Assembly (NCBI GenBank): GCA_965207535.1
Contig: CBDBMR010000016.1
Coordinates: 594,305 to 658,304, forward strand
From: JAJDXO01 sp965207535
Lineage (GTDB): Bacteria > Pseudomonadota > Alphaproteobacteria > Rhodospirillales > UBA2165
Length of the DNA: 64,000 bases
Direction: 5' to 3'
The notes beneath the pieces are model-generated. The model saw only the letters and a program-made list of their open reading frames with translations. It made no database searches and had not been told where the DNA came from. A program made the translations under genes and the position numbers. Below are positions 7,992 through 17,472 of this stretch, in pieces (within the stretch, counting starts at the first letter, position 1; each line of letters starts with the position of its first letter).

Positions 7992-8987
7992 CTAACCTCT
8001 GACCTCGGACTGTTTCCGTGCCGCCTTGACCCGTGAATCGCGACCCTTGGCTTGCTTCACATCCTTCTTGGTCCGGGTGGGCGGCAGACGCTTGCCCTTG
8101 GGCAAGCCGGTCAGGAACCACTCGGCGAAGGTATCGGGATGGGGATCGTAGCTCTTGGGCTTCCAGTTCTCGGTGCAGAAATCCTCATCGCAGAAATATT
8201 CGTTGGGTGCGCCGACGGGGCTCTGGACATACCAGAAGTAGCACGACGAGACGATATGCCGGCCGGGTCCGACAGCGGTTTCCCAGCCGTTCTTCTGCAT
8301 ATACTGGCCGCCGCCGATCATCTCGCTGACGTCGCGCACCGCGAAGGCCAGATGGTTGAGGCCCGGCGCATCGTCGTGAAGGAAAAATACTTGATGGTGT
8401 CCGGCGCGGACGGCCGAGCGGAGAAACACGCCGCGGCCGGTGTAGCGGTCGGTGAGGTGGAATCCCAGCCGCTTGCGGTAAAAGTTTTCCATCCCCTTCA
8501 GGTCGGGGACGTTAAAGACGATGTGACCAATCCCCACCGGTTTGGCGCGGTCGTAATAGATCGCGCGCTCGTCGACCCGGTGGACGTTTTCCGGACCGTT
8601 CATCGGAATGATCACAGGCTTCACGTTGATCCGCCGGCTGACCCGGAAGCCGAGGCACAATCCCATCGGATCGGTCACATAGAACGTGCCGTCCCTGTCC
8701 TCGGTGATTTCGTGATCCTTTGCGAGACCGGCCTTGAGCGCCTTCAGGTTGTCCCGGGTATCGACGCCCCAGACCAAAATTCGAATGGTGGAGCCTCTCT
8801 CGAAGGCCGGCGGCAGGTGCTTCGCCGTCCGCGGGAAGATCTCGACGCGGGATTTGTTGGACGCTTCGTAGATCGAATGCTTGGGAGAGCTCTTGATCTT
8901 CTTGAGCCCGAAGTCGGTATAGAACTGCTGCGCCTTCTTCATGCTCTCGACGCCGAAGACCACGCGATCGACACCTACAATAGCCAT
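7992..8987 (-). CDS. VOC-family (glyoxalase/extradiol dioxygenase-like) protein
   Basis: A 331-residue protein with two vicinal-oxygen-chelate modules (about 1-115 and 150-270). The second carries the metal triad H155 (G-I-G-H-I-V-F), H212 (L-N-H-L-A-F) and E263 (P-N-E-Y-F), the spacing of extradiol ring-cleaving dioxygenases such as catechol 2,3-dioxygenase. The last 40 residues are a basic tail rich in Lys and Arg (K-K-D-V-K-Q-A-K), unusual for the family. It may cleave an aromatic diol. The only other aromatic-pathway hint in the window is the muconic-semialdehyde-type dehydrogenase at the right edge. Confidence 0.8.
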   Translation of the reverse strand: MAIVGVDRVVFGVESMKKAQQFYTDFGLKKIKSSPKHSIYEASNKSRVEIFPRTAKHLPPAFERGSTIRILVWGVDTRDNLKALKAGLAKDHEITEDRDGTFYVTDPMGLCLGFRVSRRINVKPVIIPMNGPENVHRVDERAIYYDRAKPVGIGHIVFNVPDLKGMENFYRKRLGFHLTDRYTGRGVFLRSAVRAGHHQVFFLHDDAPGLNHLAFAVRDVSEMIGGGQYMQKNGWETAVGPGRHIVSSCYFWYVQSPVGAPNEYFCDEDFCTENWKPKSYDPHPDTFAEWFLTGLPKGKRLPPTRTKKDVKQAKGRDSRVKAARKQSEVRG

Positions 8988-9083
8988 AATTCCTCACCCG
9001 CGATGGACGACTGTGTTCGCGGCGGACATTAGCACCCGCGGGCGGCCGCCCATATTGGGCCGCCCCGGTTGTCCGTCGCTCGG

Positions 9084-9566
9084 TCAGCTATTGAAGTCCA
9101 GCATGGCCGGCGAGATCAAGACGCCGAAGGCCTCGCACCAGATGACGACGCTCTTGAAGTCCTTCAGGTTCACCGAGGCGGGGATGGCATAGTTCTGGCT
9201 GCCCTTGAAGGCGCGAAGCCCGCCGAGGTCGAAATACTCGGCGTTCTTGACGTCCGCCGAGCGTTTGATGCCAGCCGCCTTCGACAAATAGACGTGGTAC
9301 TTCGGCCCGGGGCCGACGTTGAAATCCTTGCCCAGATGAACCTCGTCGGCAAATACCGTCACTTTGCCGGAGCCGAAATGCACCGGATCGGAGGGATTTG
9401 CGTGAATGAACGTGCCGGTTGCGACCACCGCCTTGGTGTCGGCTATGGCTTCGTCGGCAACTATATTCGCCTGGAATATGAACGGGAACACGAAGATGCC
9501 GACCGCAAACCCGAAACCGGTGCCGGCAACGCCGCCCAAAAGGAACCACAAGATAATCTTCTTCAT
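9084..9566 (-). CDS. DM13 domain-containing membrane-anchored protein
   Basis: A 160-residue protein with an N-terminal uncleaved-anchor-like hydrophobic segment (about 3-32), then a DM13 domain. Characteristic features are G-T-F-I-H near 52, the strand H-V-Y-L-S and the near-terminal V-V-I-W-C-E-A-F-G-V-L with its conserved Cys. DM13 domains are proposed to have redox or electron-transfer roles. It likely faces the periplasm. It is transcribed alone between the VOC and MBL genes. Confidence 0.85.
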   Translation of the reverse strand: MKKIILWFLLGGVAGTGFGFAVGIFVFPFIFQANIVADEAIADTKAVVATGTFIHANPSDPVHFGSGKVTVFADEVHLGKDFNVGPGPKYHVYLSKAAGIKRSADVKNAEYFDLGGLRAFKGSQNYAIPASVNLKDFKSVVIWCEAFGVLISPAMLDFNS

Positions 9567-9616
9567 CGCGCGCTCTCCATCAGCAACAGTGGGCGACCGC
9601 CCCGCCGATAAATGAC

Positions 9617-10519
9617 TTACGCCAGTTGGTATTCCCCATCCGGCGAAACTTCTCCTACGGAAACCAGCCGGCCCGTATCGACCATATGGATAATGTGGGC
9701 AAGAACCGAACGATGGGCCGCGGGAACAAGCCGCTCATCGAGCCCCTGGTACATGCAAGTAACCATCTCGGGGATATGATTCAACCCCTGTTCGATGCAC
9801 TTGGTGATCTGGGTTTCCCGCTGCCGGCGGTGGCCAATCAACGCCCGGACGTATGGCCTCGGATTTTCCACGGGATGGCCGTGGGTCGGCCAATAGATGG
9901 CGTCATCCCGTTCGGTGAGACGTTGAAGGCTCGCCATATAAGCGCCCATATCGCCATCCGGCGGGGAGACGACGGTGGTCGACCAGCCCATCACATGGTC
10001 CCCGGGAAACAGTGCGTTCTCTTCCGGGAGTGCGTAACACATGTGGTTCGAGGTATGGCCCGGCGTAAAGACGCATTCCAGGCTCCACCCCTCTCCCTCG
10101 ATGACATCACCGTCACGGACCTCCACATCGGGGATGAAGTCCCGATCTCCTCCTTCCTCCAGCGTCGGGCTGTCCCCCGTCTGGCCCGAACCGTGGGGGC
10201 CATAAGCATAGGTCATGGCGCCGGTTGCCTCCTGCACGGGTCCAGCCGCCGGGGAATGATCGTGGTGCGTATGGGTGACAACGATGTGCGACACGGTCTC
10301 GCCGGAGAGCGCCTTCAGCTGGGCGTCGATATGTTCCTCCAGGTCCGGACCGGGATCGATGATCGCCACCTCTCCATGCCCGACGATGTAGGTTCCCGTC
10401 CCCTTATAGGTAAACGGGCCGGGGTTGCGGGCGACAATGCGCCGGATCAACGGCGAGACCGTCTCGATCACCGCGTACTCGGCATCGAAGTCACGCCGGA
10501 ATTTGAGCTCGCCGGTCAT
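9617..10519 (-). CDS. MBL-fold metallo-hydrolase (LACTB2/glyoxalase II-like)
   Basis: A 300-residue zinc hydrolase. The metal-binding T-H-T-H-H-D-H-S motif is near 101-108, with P-G-H-T-S-N-H, G-D-H-V-M-G and P-T-H-G-H-P providing the remaining ligands. A C-terminal winged-helix region (about 225-290, LACTB2-like) follows. Substrates in this group range from thioesters to nucleic acids; function cannot be fixed. It lies 15 bases downstream of the histidine kinase on the same strand and may be co-transcribed. Confidence 0.85.
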   Translation of the reverse strand: MTGELKFRRDFDAEYAVIETVSPLIRRIVARNPGPFTYKGTGTYIVGHGEVAIIDPGPDLEEHIDAQLKALSGETVSHIVVTHTHHDHSPAAGPVQEATGAMTYAYGPHGSGQTGDSPTLEEGGDRDFIPDVEVRDGDVIEGEGWSLECVFTPGHTSNHMCYALPEENALFPGDHVMGWSTTVVSPPDGDMGAYMASLQRLTERDDAIYWPTHGHPVENPRPYVRALIGHRRQRETQITKCIEQGLNHIPEMVTCMYQGLDERLVPAAHRSVLAHIIHMVDTGRLVSVGEVSPDGEYQLA

Positions 10520-10534
10520 GCGCGGAGTATACGG

Positions 10535-11914
10535 TTATTCCCCGGGGTTTCGAGACGGGAGACGCAGGGACGCCCTCAAACCGGGCCGGGCATCTTCAAG
10601 GTGCAGCTCTCCATGGTGCAGGTGGGCAATTGCGCGGACCAGGCTCAGGCCCAGGCCGCTGCCGGTACTGTTGCGGCTGGCTTCGAGCCGGACAAATCTT
10701 TGAGTTACCCGCTCGCGGTCGTTTTCGGGAATTCCCGGGCCCGAATCGGTTACCGAGATTTCGACCGCGCCCCCGGACCGGTCGGCGCGAATCACGACGG
10801 CACCGCCGGTTTCCGAATACTTGATGGCGTTGTCGATGAGATTGGCCAGTGCCTGGGACAGGAGTTGCCGGTCGGCCGCGAAATCGATCTTCCCGTGAAC
10901 CGCCGCCGAGAGGCCGAGGCCCTTCTCTGCCGCCGCCGGCTCATAGAGTTCGGCGAGATCGTCGATGAATGGGCCGAGGTCGATTGTCTCCGGGGAAATC
11001 TCCAGTTGCCCCGCCTCGGCCTTGGCGATGTTCAGCAAAGCGTTGAAGGTGGCCAGAAGATCATCGGCTTCGGAGATCGTCGCCTCGAGCGCCTCGCGAA
11101 ATTGTTCGGCGCTCCCCTCGCCCATGAGCGTAACCTCAAGACGGCTTCTAAGCCGGTTCAAGGGAGTGCGAAGATCGTGGGCGATATTGTCGGTAACCTC
11201 GCGGAGGCTGTTCACCAGTCGCTCGATCTGGTCGAGCATCTCGTTGAGATTGAGCGCCAGCTGGTCCAACTCGTCGTTGGCGCCCCGGACCGGGATTCGC
11301 TGATCCAATTCGCCCGCCATGATTTCCCGGCTGGTCCGGTTGATGACCTCTACGCGGCGCAGCAGGTTGCGGCTCATGAGAATGCCGCCCGCCAAGCCCA
11401 GCGCCAAGGTCAGCGCCAACGCCCATGCAAGCGAGGTGCGGATGAACTCGATGACCTCGGATTGGCCGTGGATGTCGCGGCCGACCAGCAGCTGAAATTC
11501 ACCGGGAACGATCAGGTGTCGCGCGCGGGCCGGATGGGTTTCGACCCTGCCCCCCATGGGCCGCTGATAGGGAAATTCCAGCCATCCGCCAGGCTGAGTT
11601 TCCACCTCGGGCCAGGCGTTCAGGTTCCCGGCAATCACGAACCGGTTGCCGTCGGTCAGCAGATAGAGGCTCTGGCGCTGATTGCGGCTGCGCTCCCGAA
11701 CCACGTCGGCGAGCCCCACCAGTCCTGAACGGCGATACTGTTCCGACAGGCCGGTAATCTCCGCGGCGATGGTTTCATCGGTCTGCGACGTGGTGAGCCG
11801 GGCGGTCGACCAGTAGATGAAGCCAAGCAGCAACAAGACCGAGGCGCCGAACACCGATAGGTAGATCAGCGACAGCCGGAAGGTCGATGTCTTGAACAGC
11901 TTAGGAAGGTTCAC
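10535..11914 (-). CDS. Sensor histidine kinase of an OmpR-type two-component system
   Basis: A 459-residue inner-membrane kinase: TM1 about 15-36, a periplasmic sensor loop, TM2 about 162-180, HAMP, HisKA with phospho-acceptor H246 (N-I-A-H-D-L-R-T-P-L), and HATPase_c. N box is N-L-I-D-N-A-I-K-Y, G1 D-S-G-P-G-I-P and G2 G-S-G-L-G-L-S. The chosen start is GTG 11914, which overlaps the regulator's 3' end; the frame is open farther upstream inside the regulator gene, but those residues are not kinase-like. It pairs with the regulator at 11901-12578. The neighbouring DegP protease suggests envelope stress as the signal. Confidence 0.88.
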   Translation of the reverse strand: MNLPKLFKTSTFRLSLIYLSVFGASVLLLLGFIYWSTARLTTSQTDETIAAEITGLSEQYRRSGLVGLADVVRERSRNQRQSLYLLTDGNRFVIAGNLNAWPEVETQPGGWLEFPYQRPMGGRVETHPARARHLIVPGEFQLLVGRDIHGQSEVIEFIRTSLAWALALTLALGLAGGILMSRNLLRRVEVINRTSREIMAGELDQRIPVRGANDELDQLALNLNEMLDQIERLVNSLREVTDNIAHDLRTPLNRLRSRLEVTLMGEGSAEQFREALEATISEADDLLATFNALLNIAKAEAGQLEISPETIDLGPFIDDLAELYEPAAAEKGLGLSAAVHGKIDFAADRQLLSQALANLIDNAIKYSETGGAVVIRADRSGGAVEISVTDSGPGIPENDRERVTQRFVRLEASRNSTGSGLGLSLVRAIAHLHHGELHLEDARPGLRASLRLPSRNPGE

Positions 11915-12578
11915 GAAGACAATACCCCGCCCCCCGGACCGTATGGAGCAGTTGCCGGCTGAAGTCCTTGTCGATCTTGGCCCGCAAGCGGCTGATGTGG
12001 ACATCGATTACGTTGGTCTGGGGATCGAAATGATAGTCCCAGACGTTCTCCAGCAGCATGGTCCGCGTCACCGTCTGGCCGGCATGGCGCATGAGATACT
12101 CCAAGAGCCGGAACTCCCGGGGCTGCAGGGTGAGCTCCACTCCCGCGCGCCTCACTTGGCGGCTCAGCAGATCCATTTCCAGATCGGCGACGGACAGTTG
12201 GGTTTCCACCTGCTCGGGATTGCGGCGCCGGACGAGCGCCTCGATCCGCGCCAACAGTTCGGCGAACGCATATGGCTTTACGAGATAATCGTCGCCGCCG
12301 GCTTTCAATCCCTTGACCCGGTCGTCGACGTCGCCGAGGGCGCTTAGGAACAGGATAGGCTCGTCTATGCCTTCGGCGCGCAGCCGGTTGACTACGCTCA
12401 GCCCGTCCATCTTGGGCAGCATGCGATCGACCACAAGAACGTCGTAGCCGCCCTCGGCCGCCAGGGCATAGCCCTCCTCGCCGTCGGCGGCATGATCGAC
12501 CACATGACCGCTCTCGGACAGGCCCCGCCGCATGTAGTCGGCGGCTTCCAGATCATCCTCGATCACCAAAATACGCAT
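11901..12578 (-). CDS. OmpR-family response regulator
   Basis: A 225-residue regulator: receiver domain (1-120) with phospho-acceptor D51 (V-V-D-R-M-L-P), acidic pair E7-D8-D9 and K near 101 (L-V-K-P-Y-A-F), then a winged-helix Trans_reg_C DNA-binding domain to the C-terminus. The start M-R-I-L-V-I-E-D-D at 12578 fits the family; in-frame ATGs at 12590 and 12617 would extend it by 4 or 13 residues. It overlaps the kinase gene. A terminator separates it from degP upstream. Confidence 0.9.
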   Translation of the reverse strand: MRILVIEDDLEAADYMRRGLSESGHVVDHAADGEEGYALAAEGGYDVLVVDRMLPKMDGLSVVNRLRAEGIDEPILFLSALGDVDDRVKGLKAGGDDYLVKPYAFAELLARIEALVRRRNPEQVETQLSVADLEMDLLSRQVRRAGVELTLQPREFRLLEYLMRHAGQTVTRTMLLENVWDYHFDPQTNVIDVHISRLRAKIDKDFSRQLLHTVRGAGYCLREPS

Positions 12579-12642
12579 GGCGGCTTTCATTTTCCGGACG
12601 ACCCTAGGGTAGTTCAAATTTTGGCGGATTTCACCTGGGCCT

Positions 12643-12686
12643 CAAAGAAAACGGTGCCCGGCCCCAATCGGGCGCCGGACACCGTC
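12643..12686 (-). terminator. Rho-independent terminator after degP
   Basis: On the minus strand ACGGTGTCCGGCGCCC pairs imperfectly with the segment ending GGGCCGGGCACCGT and is followed by TTTTC. It sits between the degP stop and the start of the response regulator. Confidence 0.75.
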
Positions 12687-12706
12687 TACCCCGTCCCGAG
12701 GCAGTA

Positions 12707-14245
12707 TCAGGCGTTGCGGAGGGGCAGCGCGACGAAGCGCTCATTGCCGCGCCGCTCCACGAGCAGCAGCACCGCGGATCGGTCAACGGCGCCGGCCCGT
12801 TCAATCGCATCAGTGACATCTTCCGGGGTTTCGACCGCTTGGCCGGCGATCGAGACGATCACGTCGCCCCGGCCGAGGCCTTTGCGCGCCGCGGGGCTGC
12901 CGGGCTCGATAGCGGTGATCACGACACCCTCCGTATCCCGGTCCAGCCCGAAGGCGCGGCGGGTCTGCCGGTCCAGCGCCGCCAAACCAAGGCCCAGCGC
13001 ATCGCCAGTCTTCGCCTTGGCAACCGGTTCGGCATCGGGCGAGCTTCCGATACGCACCTCGATGGTACGCTTCCGGCCGTCGCGCCAGACCTCCATCTCG
13101 GCCTCATCGCCCGCCTGCAGGGAACCAATGATCCGGGGCAGATCCTTGAGCCGGTCGACGGTCTTGTCGTTGACTTCCAGGATCACGTCGCCGCGCTTCA
13201 GTCCGGCCTTGTCCGCCGGGCTGTCATCGGTCACCCGGGACACCAGCGCGCCGCCGGCTTCTTCGAGATCGAGGCTGGCCGCCAGTTCTTCGGTGACGGC
13301 CTGGATATGGACGCCGAGCCAGCCCCGCTGGACCCGACCATCGTCCTTCAAGTCTTCGATGACGGTCTCGGCGAGCGAAGAGGGAATGGCAAACCCGATA
13401 CCCACGTTGCCGCCCGACGGCGAGAAGATGGCGGTATTTACCCCGATCACCTCGCCCCGCAGGTTGAAGGCCGGACCGCCGGAATTGCCCTGGTTGATCG
13501 GCGCATCGATCTGCAGGAAGTCGTCGAACGGTCCGGCGCCGATGTCACGATCGCGGGCCGAAATAATTCCAATCGTCGCCGTCTTGCCGACGCCGAGCGG
13601 GTTGCCGATTGTCACGATCCAATCGCCGACCCGCATATCGGCGGAGGATCCGAATGAAACCGTCGGCAGATCACGCTTGGCATCGATTTTCAAGAGCGCG
13701 AGATCGGTCTTGTCGTCCTGTCCGATGAGCTTCGCCTCGTACTTCTTGCCGTCATGCAGGACGACCGTGATTTTCTCGGCGTCGTCGATGACATGATGGT
13801 TGGTGACGATCAGCCCGTCCTTTTCGATGATGAAGCCGGAGCCGAGCCCCTGGGCCAGGGGACCACGCGGCTCGCCCCGGAATTGGGGCATCTCGGGCAT
13901 TCCGAATTGCCGGCTTCCGTCTTCGCCGAAGAAGCGCCGGAAGAATTCATCGAATTGGGGCGGCACCTTGCCGGACGAGAGCACCGGGCCGGCAGCCTTT
14001 TTCTCGACCCGGATGGTAACCACGGCGGGGCTCACCCGCTCCACCACATCGGCGATATTTACCGGCATCGCCGGGACGGCGGCCGCCTGGACGGATTTCA
14101 CCGCCTCGGCGGAATTCGCCGCGGAATTCCGGTCCGACTGGTCGGCGAATGCGATCCCGCCGGCGATTGTGCCGGTCGCGAGGGCCGTGATCGCCATCAT
14201 GGCGAGAAGTTTTGACTTCGGTGTATGCAAGAGGTGTTTTCGCAT
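12707..14245 (-). CDS. degP: Periplasmic serine endoprotease, DegP/Do (HtrA) family
   Basis: A 512-residue envelope quality-control protease and chaperone. The N-terminal segment (about 1-34, basic then hydrophobic, ending A-F-A-D) is a signal peptide or signal anchor. The trypsin-like triad is H151 (T-N-H-H-V-I-D), D181 (K-T-D-L-A-L) and S255 (G-N-S-G-G-P-A-F). Two PDZ domains follow (about 290-380 and 410-500). AGGAG precedes the ATG. The downstream neighbours are a two-component pair, an arrangement seen where the pair controls envelope-stress genes. The two units are separated by a terminator, so any link would be regulatory rather than operonic. Confidence 0.92.
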   Translation of the reverse strand: MRKHLLHTPKSKLLAMMAITALATGTIAGGIAFADQSDRNSAANSAEAVKSVQAAAVPAMPVNIADVVERVSPAVVTIRVEKKAAGPVLSSGKVPPQFDEFFRRFFGEDGSRQFGMPEMPQFRGEPRGPLAQGLGSGFIIEKDGLIVTNHHVIDDAEKITVVLHDGKKYEAKLIGQDDKTDLALLKIDAKRDLPTVSFGSSADMRVGDWIVTIGNPLGVGKTATIGIISARDRDIGAGPFDDFLQIDAPINQGNSGGPAFNLRGEVIGVNTAIFSPSGGNVGIGFAIPSSLAETVIEDLKDDGRVQRGWLGVHIQAVTEELAASLDLEEAGGALVSRVTDDSPADKAGLKRGDVILEVNDKTVDRLKDLPRIIGSLQAGDEAEMEVWRDGRKRTIEVRIGSSPDAEPVAKAKTGDALGLGLAALDRQTRRAFGLDRDTEGVVITAIEPGSPAARKGLGRGDVIVSIAGQAVETPEDVTDAIERAGAVDRSAVLLLVERRGNERFVALPLRNA

Positions 14246-14477
14246 CTTAATTCTCCTGGAAATCGAAAGAATTTCAGGGCATCGGAAGCGCCAACCGGCG
14301 TGATCTCCAATGCCGTCGAGAATTGAGACTAACGATTGCGGTCTAACCCCTGCCTGTCCGCCAGATTACGATTTGGTAATTTTTGTCCAAAAACAATCGA
14401 AGACGAGGACGACGATGAGAACGATGAGGAAAACCTCAACGCCCGATCCCGCCGCCGCCTAACTCAGCACTTTCTGC

Positions 14478-15641
14478 CTAGCCCAGCACTTTCTCCACCA
14501 ACCGCACCCAAAACGATGCCCCGATGGGGAGGATTTCGTCGTTGAACTCGTAGCGCGTATTGTGGAGCGGATAGGTTTCCCGGTCCGGGAATCCGGCGCC
14601 AAGGCGGACAAAGGTGCCCGGTCGCTCATTCAGCATGAACGCGAAATCCTCGGACGCCATCGTCGGCGGATAGGCCTGTTCCAGGTTTTCCTCGCCGACC
14701 ACGTCAACCGCCACCGAACGGGCAATCTCGCTTTCCGGACCGTTATTGACCAGCACCGGATAGAGCTGCTCGTAGGCGACGTCCGCGCTGCCGCCGTGGG
14801 CCGAGGCGATGCCGCCGGCGATTTGCTCGATCCGCGGCTTGATGGTCTTCTCCGGATCGAGGGCGAAGGACCGGACCGTTCCGCCCAGCACCGCCTGATC
14901 GGGGATCACGTTCATTGCGTCGCCGGCGTGGAACTGCGTCACCGATACGACGATGGCGTCGATGGGATTGGTGGACCGGCTCGAGATGGTCTGAAGTCCC
15001 GAGACGATTTCCGCACCGATGACCACCGGATCGATCCCCTGGTGGGGCGCCGCCGCGTGGCTGCCGCGCCCATTGACGACAATCTCGAATTTTGCCGCCG
15101 ATGCCATTCCCGGCCCCTCGCCGACGCTGATTTTGCCGGCCGGCATGTTGGGCCAGTTATGCATGCCGTAGACGGTGTCGGCGGGAAACTTGTCGAACAG
15201 TCCCTCCTCCACCATCACCTGGCCGCCGCCCGCCATCTCCTCGGCCGGCTGGAAGATGAAATGAACCGTGCCGTTGAAATTTTTCGTCTCCGCGAGGTGC
15301 TTGGCGGCGCCCAATAGCATGGTCGTGTGCCCATCGTGCCCGCAGGCGTGCATCTTGCCGGGCACCTGGGATTTGTACGGAAGGTCGGTCTGCTCGGGCA
15401 TGTCGAGAGCGTCCATGTCGGCGCGAAGGCCTATGGAAGGTCCGTCGCCATTGACCAGCGTACCGACGACGCCCGTCGTCGCCATGCCCCGATCAATGTC
15501 GATGCCGAACGCCGAGAGCTTTTCGGCCACCAAATCAGACGTCCGATGCTCTTCAAACGCCGTTTCCGGATGAGCGTGAATATCCTGCCGCCAGGACGCC
15601 ATTTCGTCCTTGAGGGCATCGAGTTCCTTGATGACCGGCAT
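14478..15641 (-). CDS. M20-family amidohydrolase (hippurate hydrolase/aminoacylase-like)
   Basis: A 387-residue zinc aminoacylase of the M20D type, which hydrolyses N-acyl amino acids. Metal-binding motifs are visible: M-H-A-C-G-H-D-G-H (near 95-103), E-E near 131 (P-A-E-E-M-A-G-G-G) and M-H-N-W near 157. The dimerisation domain occupies the middle and A-S-E-D-F-A-F is near 345. I chose ATG 15641 because a purine-rich GGAAAGGGAAG precedes it; the upstream extension to 15740 is not conserved in character. Divergent from nadC. Confidence 0.88.
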   Translation of the reverse strand: MPVIKELDALKDEMASWRQDIHAHPETAFEEHRTSDLVAEKLSAFGIDIDRGMATTGVVGTLVNGDGPSIGLRADMDALDMPEQTDLPYKSQVPGKMHACGHDGHTTMLLGAAKHLAETKNFNGTVHFIFQPAEEMAGGGQVMVEEGLFDKFPADTVYGMHNWPNMPAGKISVGEGPGMASAAKFEIVVNGRGSHAAAPHQGIDPVVIGAEIVSGLQTISSRSTNPIDAIVVSVTQFHAGDAMNVIPDQAVLGGTVRSFALDPEKTIKPRIEQIAGGIASAHGGSADVAYEQLYPVLVNNGPESEIARSVAVDVVGEENLEQAYPPTMASEDFAFMLNERPGTFVRLGAGFPDRETYPLHNTRYEFNDEILPIGASFWVRLVEKVLG

Positions 15642-15772
15642 CGTACTTCCCTTTCCAGACCATGCCCCGGGGAGTTTGGCCAATACGGGCGGTTTGCTCA
15701 ACCACCGCCTTGGCCTTGACTTGCCGTTTCCATGGGCCAAGTTTCTATTCCTGCGCCGATCACGGGATTCTC

Positions 15773-16630
15773 ATGACCGCCAATCTGCCAGCCGACCTTG
15801 ATGCCGACGAGGTCAACCGGATCGTCGATGCGGCCATCGCCGAAGATTTGGGCAAGGGCGACATCACGTCCCGGGCCGTCATCCCCAAGGGAACGGAATT
15901 CGAGGGCGTCATGGCGGCACGGGAACCCGTTGTCGCCGCCGGGCTGCGGATCGCCGAGCTGGTTTTCGAAAAGCTGTCGCCCGGGATTTCATTCGAAGCA
16001 CTGGTCGCCGAGGGCGAGGCGGTTGAAACGGGAACCGTCTTGGCCCGGATTTCCGGTCCCGCGAGTGAGCTTCTCGCCGCGGAACGCACGGCCATAAATT
16101 TCGTCCAGCACCTTTCCGGCATTGCAACGCTCACGCGGGTCTACGCCGACGCCATTGCCTCGGAAAACACGGTGCTTCTGGACACCCGCAAGACCATTCC
16201 GGGCCTCAGGCAGTTGGAAAAATACGCCACCCGGATGGGCGGGGCGACCAACCACCGCATGCGCCTCGACGATGGCGTGCTGATCAAGGACAACCACGTG
16301 GCGGTCGCGGGCGGCATCGGCGAGGCGGTGCGCCGGGCCATCGATGCCGGCCTGAAGCATGTCGAAGTGGAGTGCGACACGCTGGAACAGGTTGCCGAGG
16401 CCGCGGAATCGGGCGCCGAGCGCATCCTGCTCGACAACATGAGCCCGGACGACATGCGCCGGGCCATCGAAATCATCGATAACCGCTGCACCACCGAGGC
16501 TTCGGGCAACGTGACCCTGGACAACATCAAGGCGGTGGCGGCGTCCGGTGTCGATTACGTATCGGTAGGGCGCCTGACCCACTCGGCGCCCGCGGCGAAT
16601 ATCGGGCTCGATTGGACCCCGGCGGCCTAG
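15773..16630 (+). CDS. nadC: Nicotinate-nucleotide pyrophosphorylase (carboxylating)
   Basis: A 285-residue quinolinate phosphoribosyltransferase. It converts quinolinate and PRPP to nicotinate mononucleotide in de novo NAD synthesis. The family signatures D-T-R-K-T-I-P-G-L-R, E-K-Y-A-T-R-M-G-G-A-T-N-H-R and L-I-K-D-N-H are present, as is E-V-E-C-D-T for PRPP/Mg binding. ATG 15773 fits the family start; the longer open frame from 15662 does not. The TAG stop (16628-16630) is the last three bases of the CTAG at the IS copy 2 junction, so the insertion leaves the protein complete. nadA and nadB are not in the window. Confidence 0.93.
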   Translation: MTANLPADLDADEVNRIVDAAIAEDLGKGDITSRAVIPKGTEFEGVMAAREPVVAAGLRIAELVFEKLSPGISFEALVAEGEAVETGTVLARISGPASELLAAERTAINFVQHLSGIATLTRVYADAIASENTVLLDTRKTIPGLRQLEKYATRMGGATNHRMRLDDGVLIKDNHVAVAGGIGEAVRRAIDAGLKHVEVECDTLEQVAEAAESGAERILLDNMSPDDMRRAIEIIDNRCTTEASGNVTLDNIKAVAASGVDYVSVGRLTHSAPAANIGLDWTPAA

Positions 16631-17471
16631 GTCCTGTTGACATTTATCGCATCCAAATGAGCGCCCCGACGAGGCACAGCATGGCCATGTAGGCGGTGAC
16701 GGTCTTTTCGTAGCGTGTGGCGATGCGGCGGAAGTGCTTGATCTTGTTGATGAAACATTCGACGACGTGCCTTTCCTTGTAGAGTTCGGGGTCGTACGGC
16801 ACGGCTTGTGCCCGCGACGGGTTGGAGGGGATCACCGCCACCATCCCGGCGCTGTCGAGGCGGGCGCGGAAGCGGTTCGCGTCGTAGGCGGTGTCGGCGA
16901 TCAGGGTCTCGCCCGGCAGCCCGGCGATCAGCCCCTCGGCCTGGGTGACGTCGCCCACCTGGCCGCCGGTGAGGATGAACCGCAAGGGATTGCCCAGGCC
17001 ATCGACGGCGATGTGGATTTTGCTCGTCAGGCCGCCGCGCGAGCGGCCGATGGCCTGAGCCTGAGCCCCCCTTTTGCGCCGGCGGCATGTTGATGCGCCC
17101 GCACGATGGTCGAATCCACGATCAGGTATTCGAAGTCGGGATCCTCCGCCAAGGCATTGAAAAGACTCTCCCAAACCCCCGCCTTGGCCCACCGCGAAAA
17201 GCGCACGTAGACGCTGTTCCAGTTGCCGAAGGCGTCCGGCAGATCGCGCCACGGCGAACCCGCCCGGGCGATCCACAGCACGGCGTCCACAAACAGGCGG
17301 TTGTCCCGACCCGTGGAGCCGCGATCCGCCTCTTTGCCCGGAACCAAACCCTTGATCCGGTCCCATTGCATATCCGTCAGTTCCCGTCGAAGCATGACAC
17401 GCTCCCGCCAGTTGAAACGGTCTTGCTTGAATCACGCCAACCATGAATAGTCCGTTAATTGTCAACAGGAC
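16631..17471 (-). mobile_element. IS5-family (IS427-like) insertion sequence, copy 2, complete
   Basis: An 841-bp element with terminal inverted repeats GTCCTGTTGACAATTA and GTCCTGTTGACATTTA, one mismatch in 16. CTAG lies at both junctions (16627-16630 and 17472-17475), consistent with a 4-bp palindromic target duplication. It is nearly identical to copies 3 and 4, with single-base differences. It is inserted on the stop codon of nadC without changing the protein. Confidence 0.95.
16644..17395 (-). CDS. IS5-family transposase made by -1 frameshifting
   Basis: Two overlapping frames give one DDE transposase of about 250 residues. Frame A starts at ATG 17395 and would end at 17027. Frame B carries the rest to 16644. 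The frames join by a -1 shift at an AAAAGGGGGG run, giving the expected H-A-A-G-A-K then A-Q-A-I-G-R-S-R-G-G-L-T-S-K. Catalytic residues are D in V-D-S-T-I-V, D in I-A-D-T-A-Y-D and E in R-H-V-V-E-C-F with R and K downstream. Programmed frameshifting is known for this IS group. This copy appears functional. Confidence 0.9.
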
Positions 17472-17472
17472 C

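Noticed and set aside
9626..11728. 700-codon open frame on the plus strand across the MBL hydrolase and histidine kinase
   Set aside because: It covers two well-supported minus-strand genes and shows no family motif.
409..16630. Region between IS copies 1 and 2 as a composite transposon
   Set aside because: The contents are ordinary housekeeping and metabolic genes with no cargo signature; each copy has its own CTAG junctions, consistent with independent insertions.
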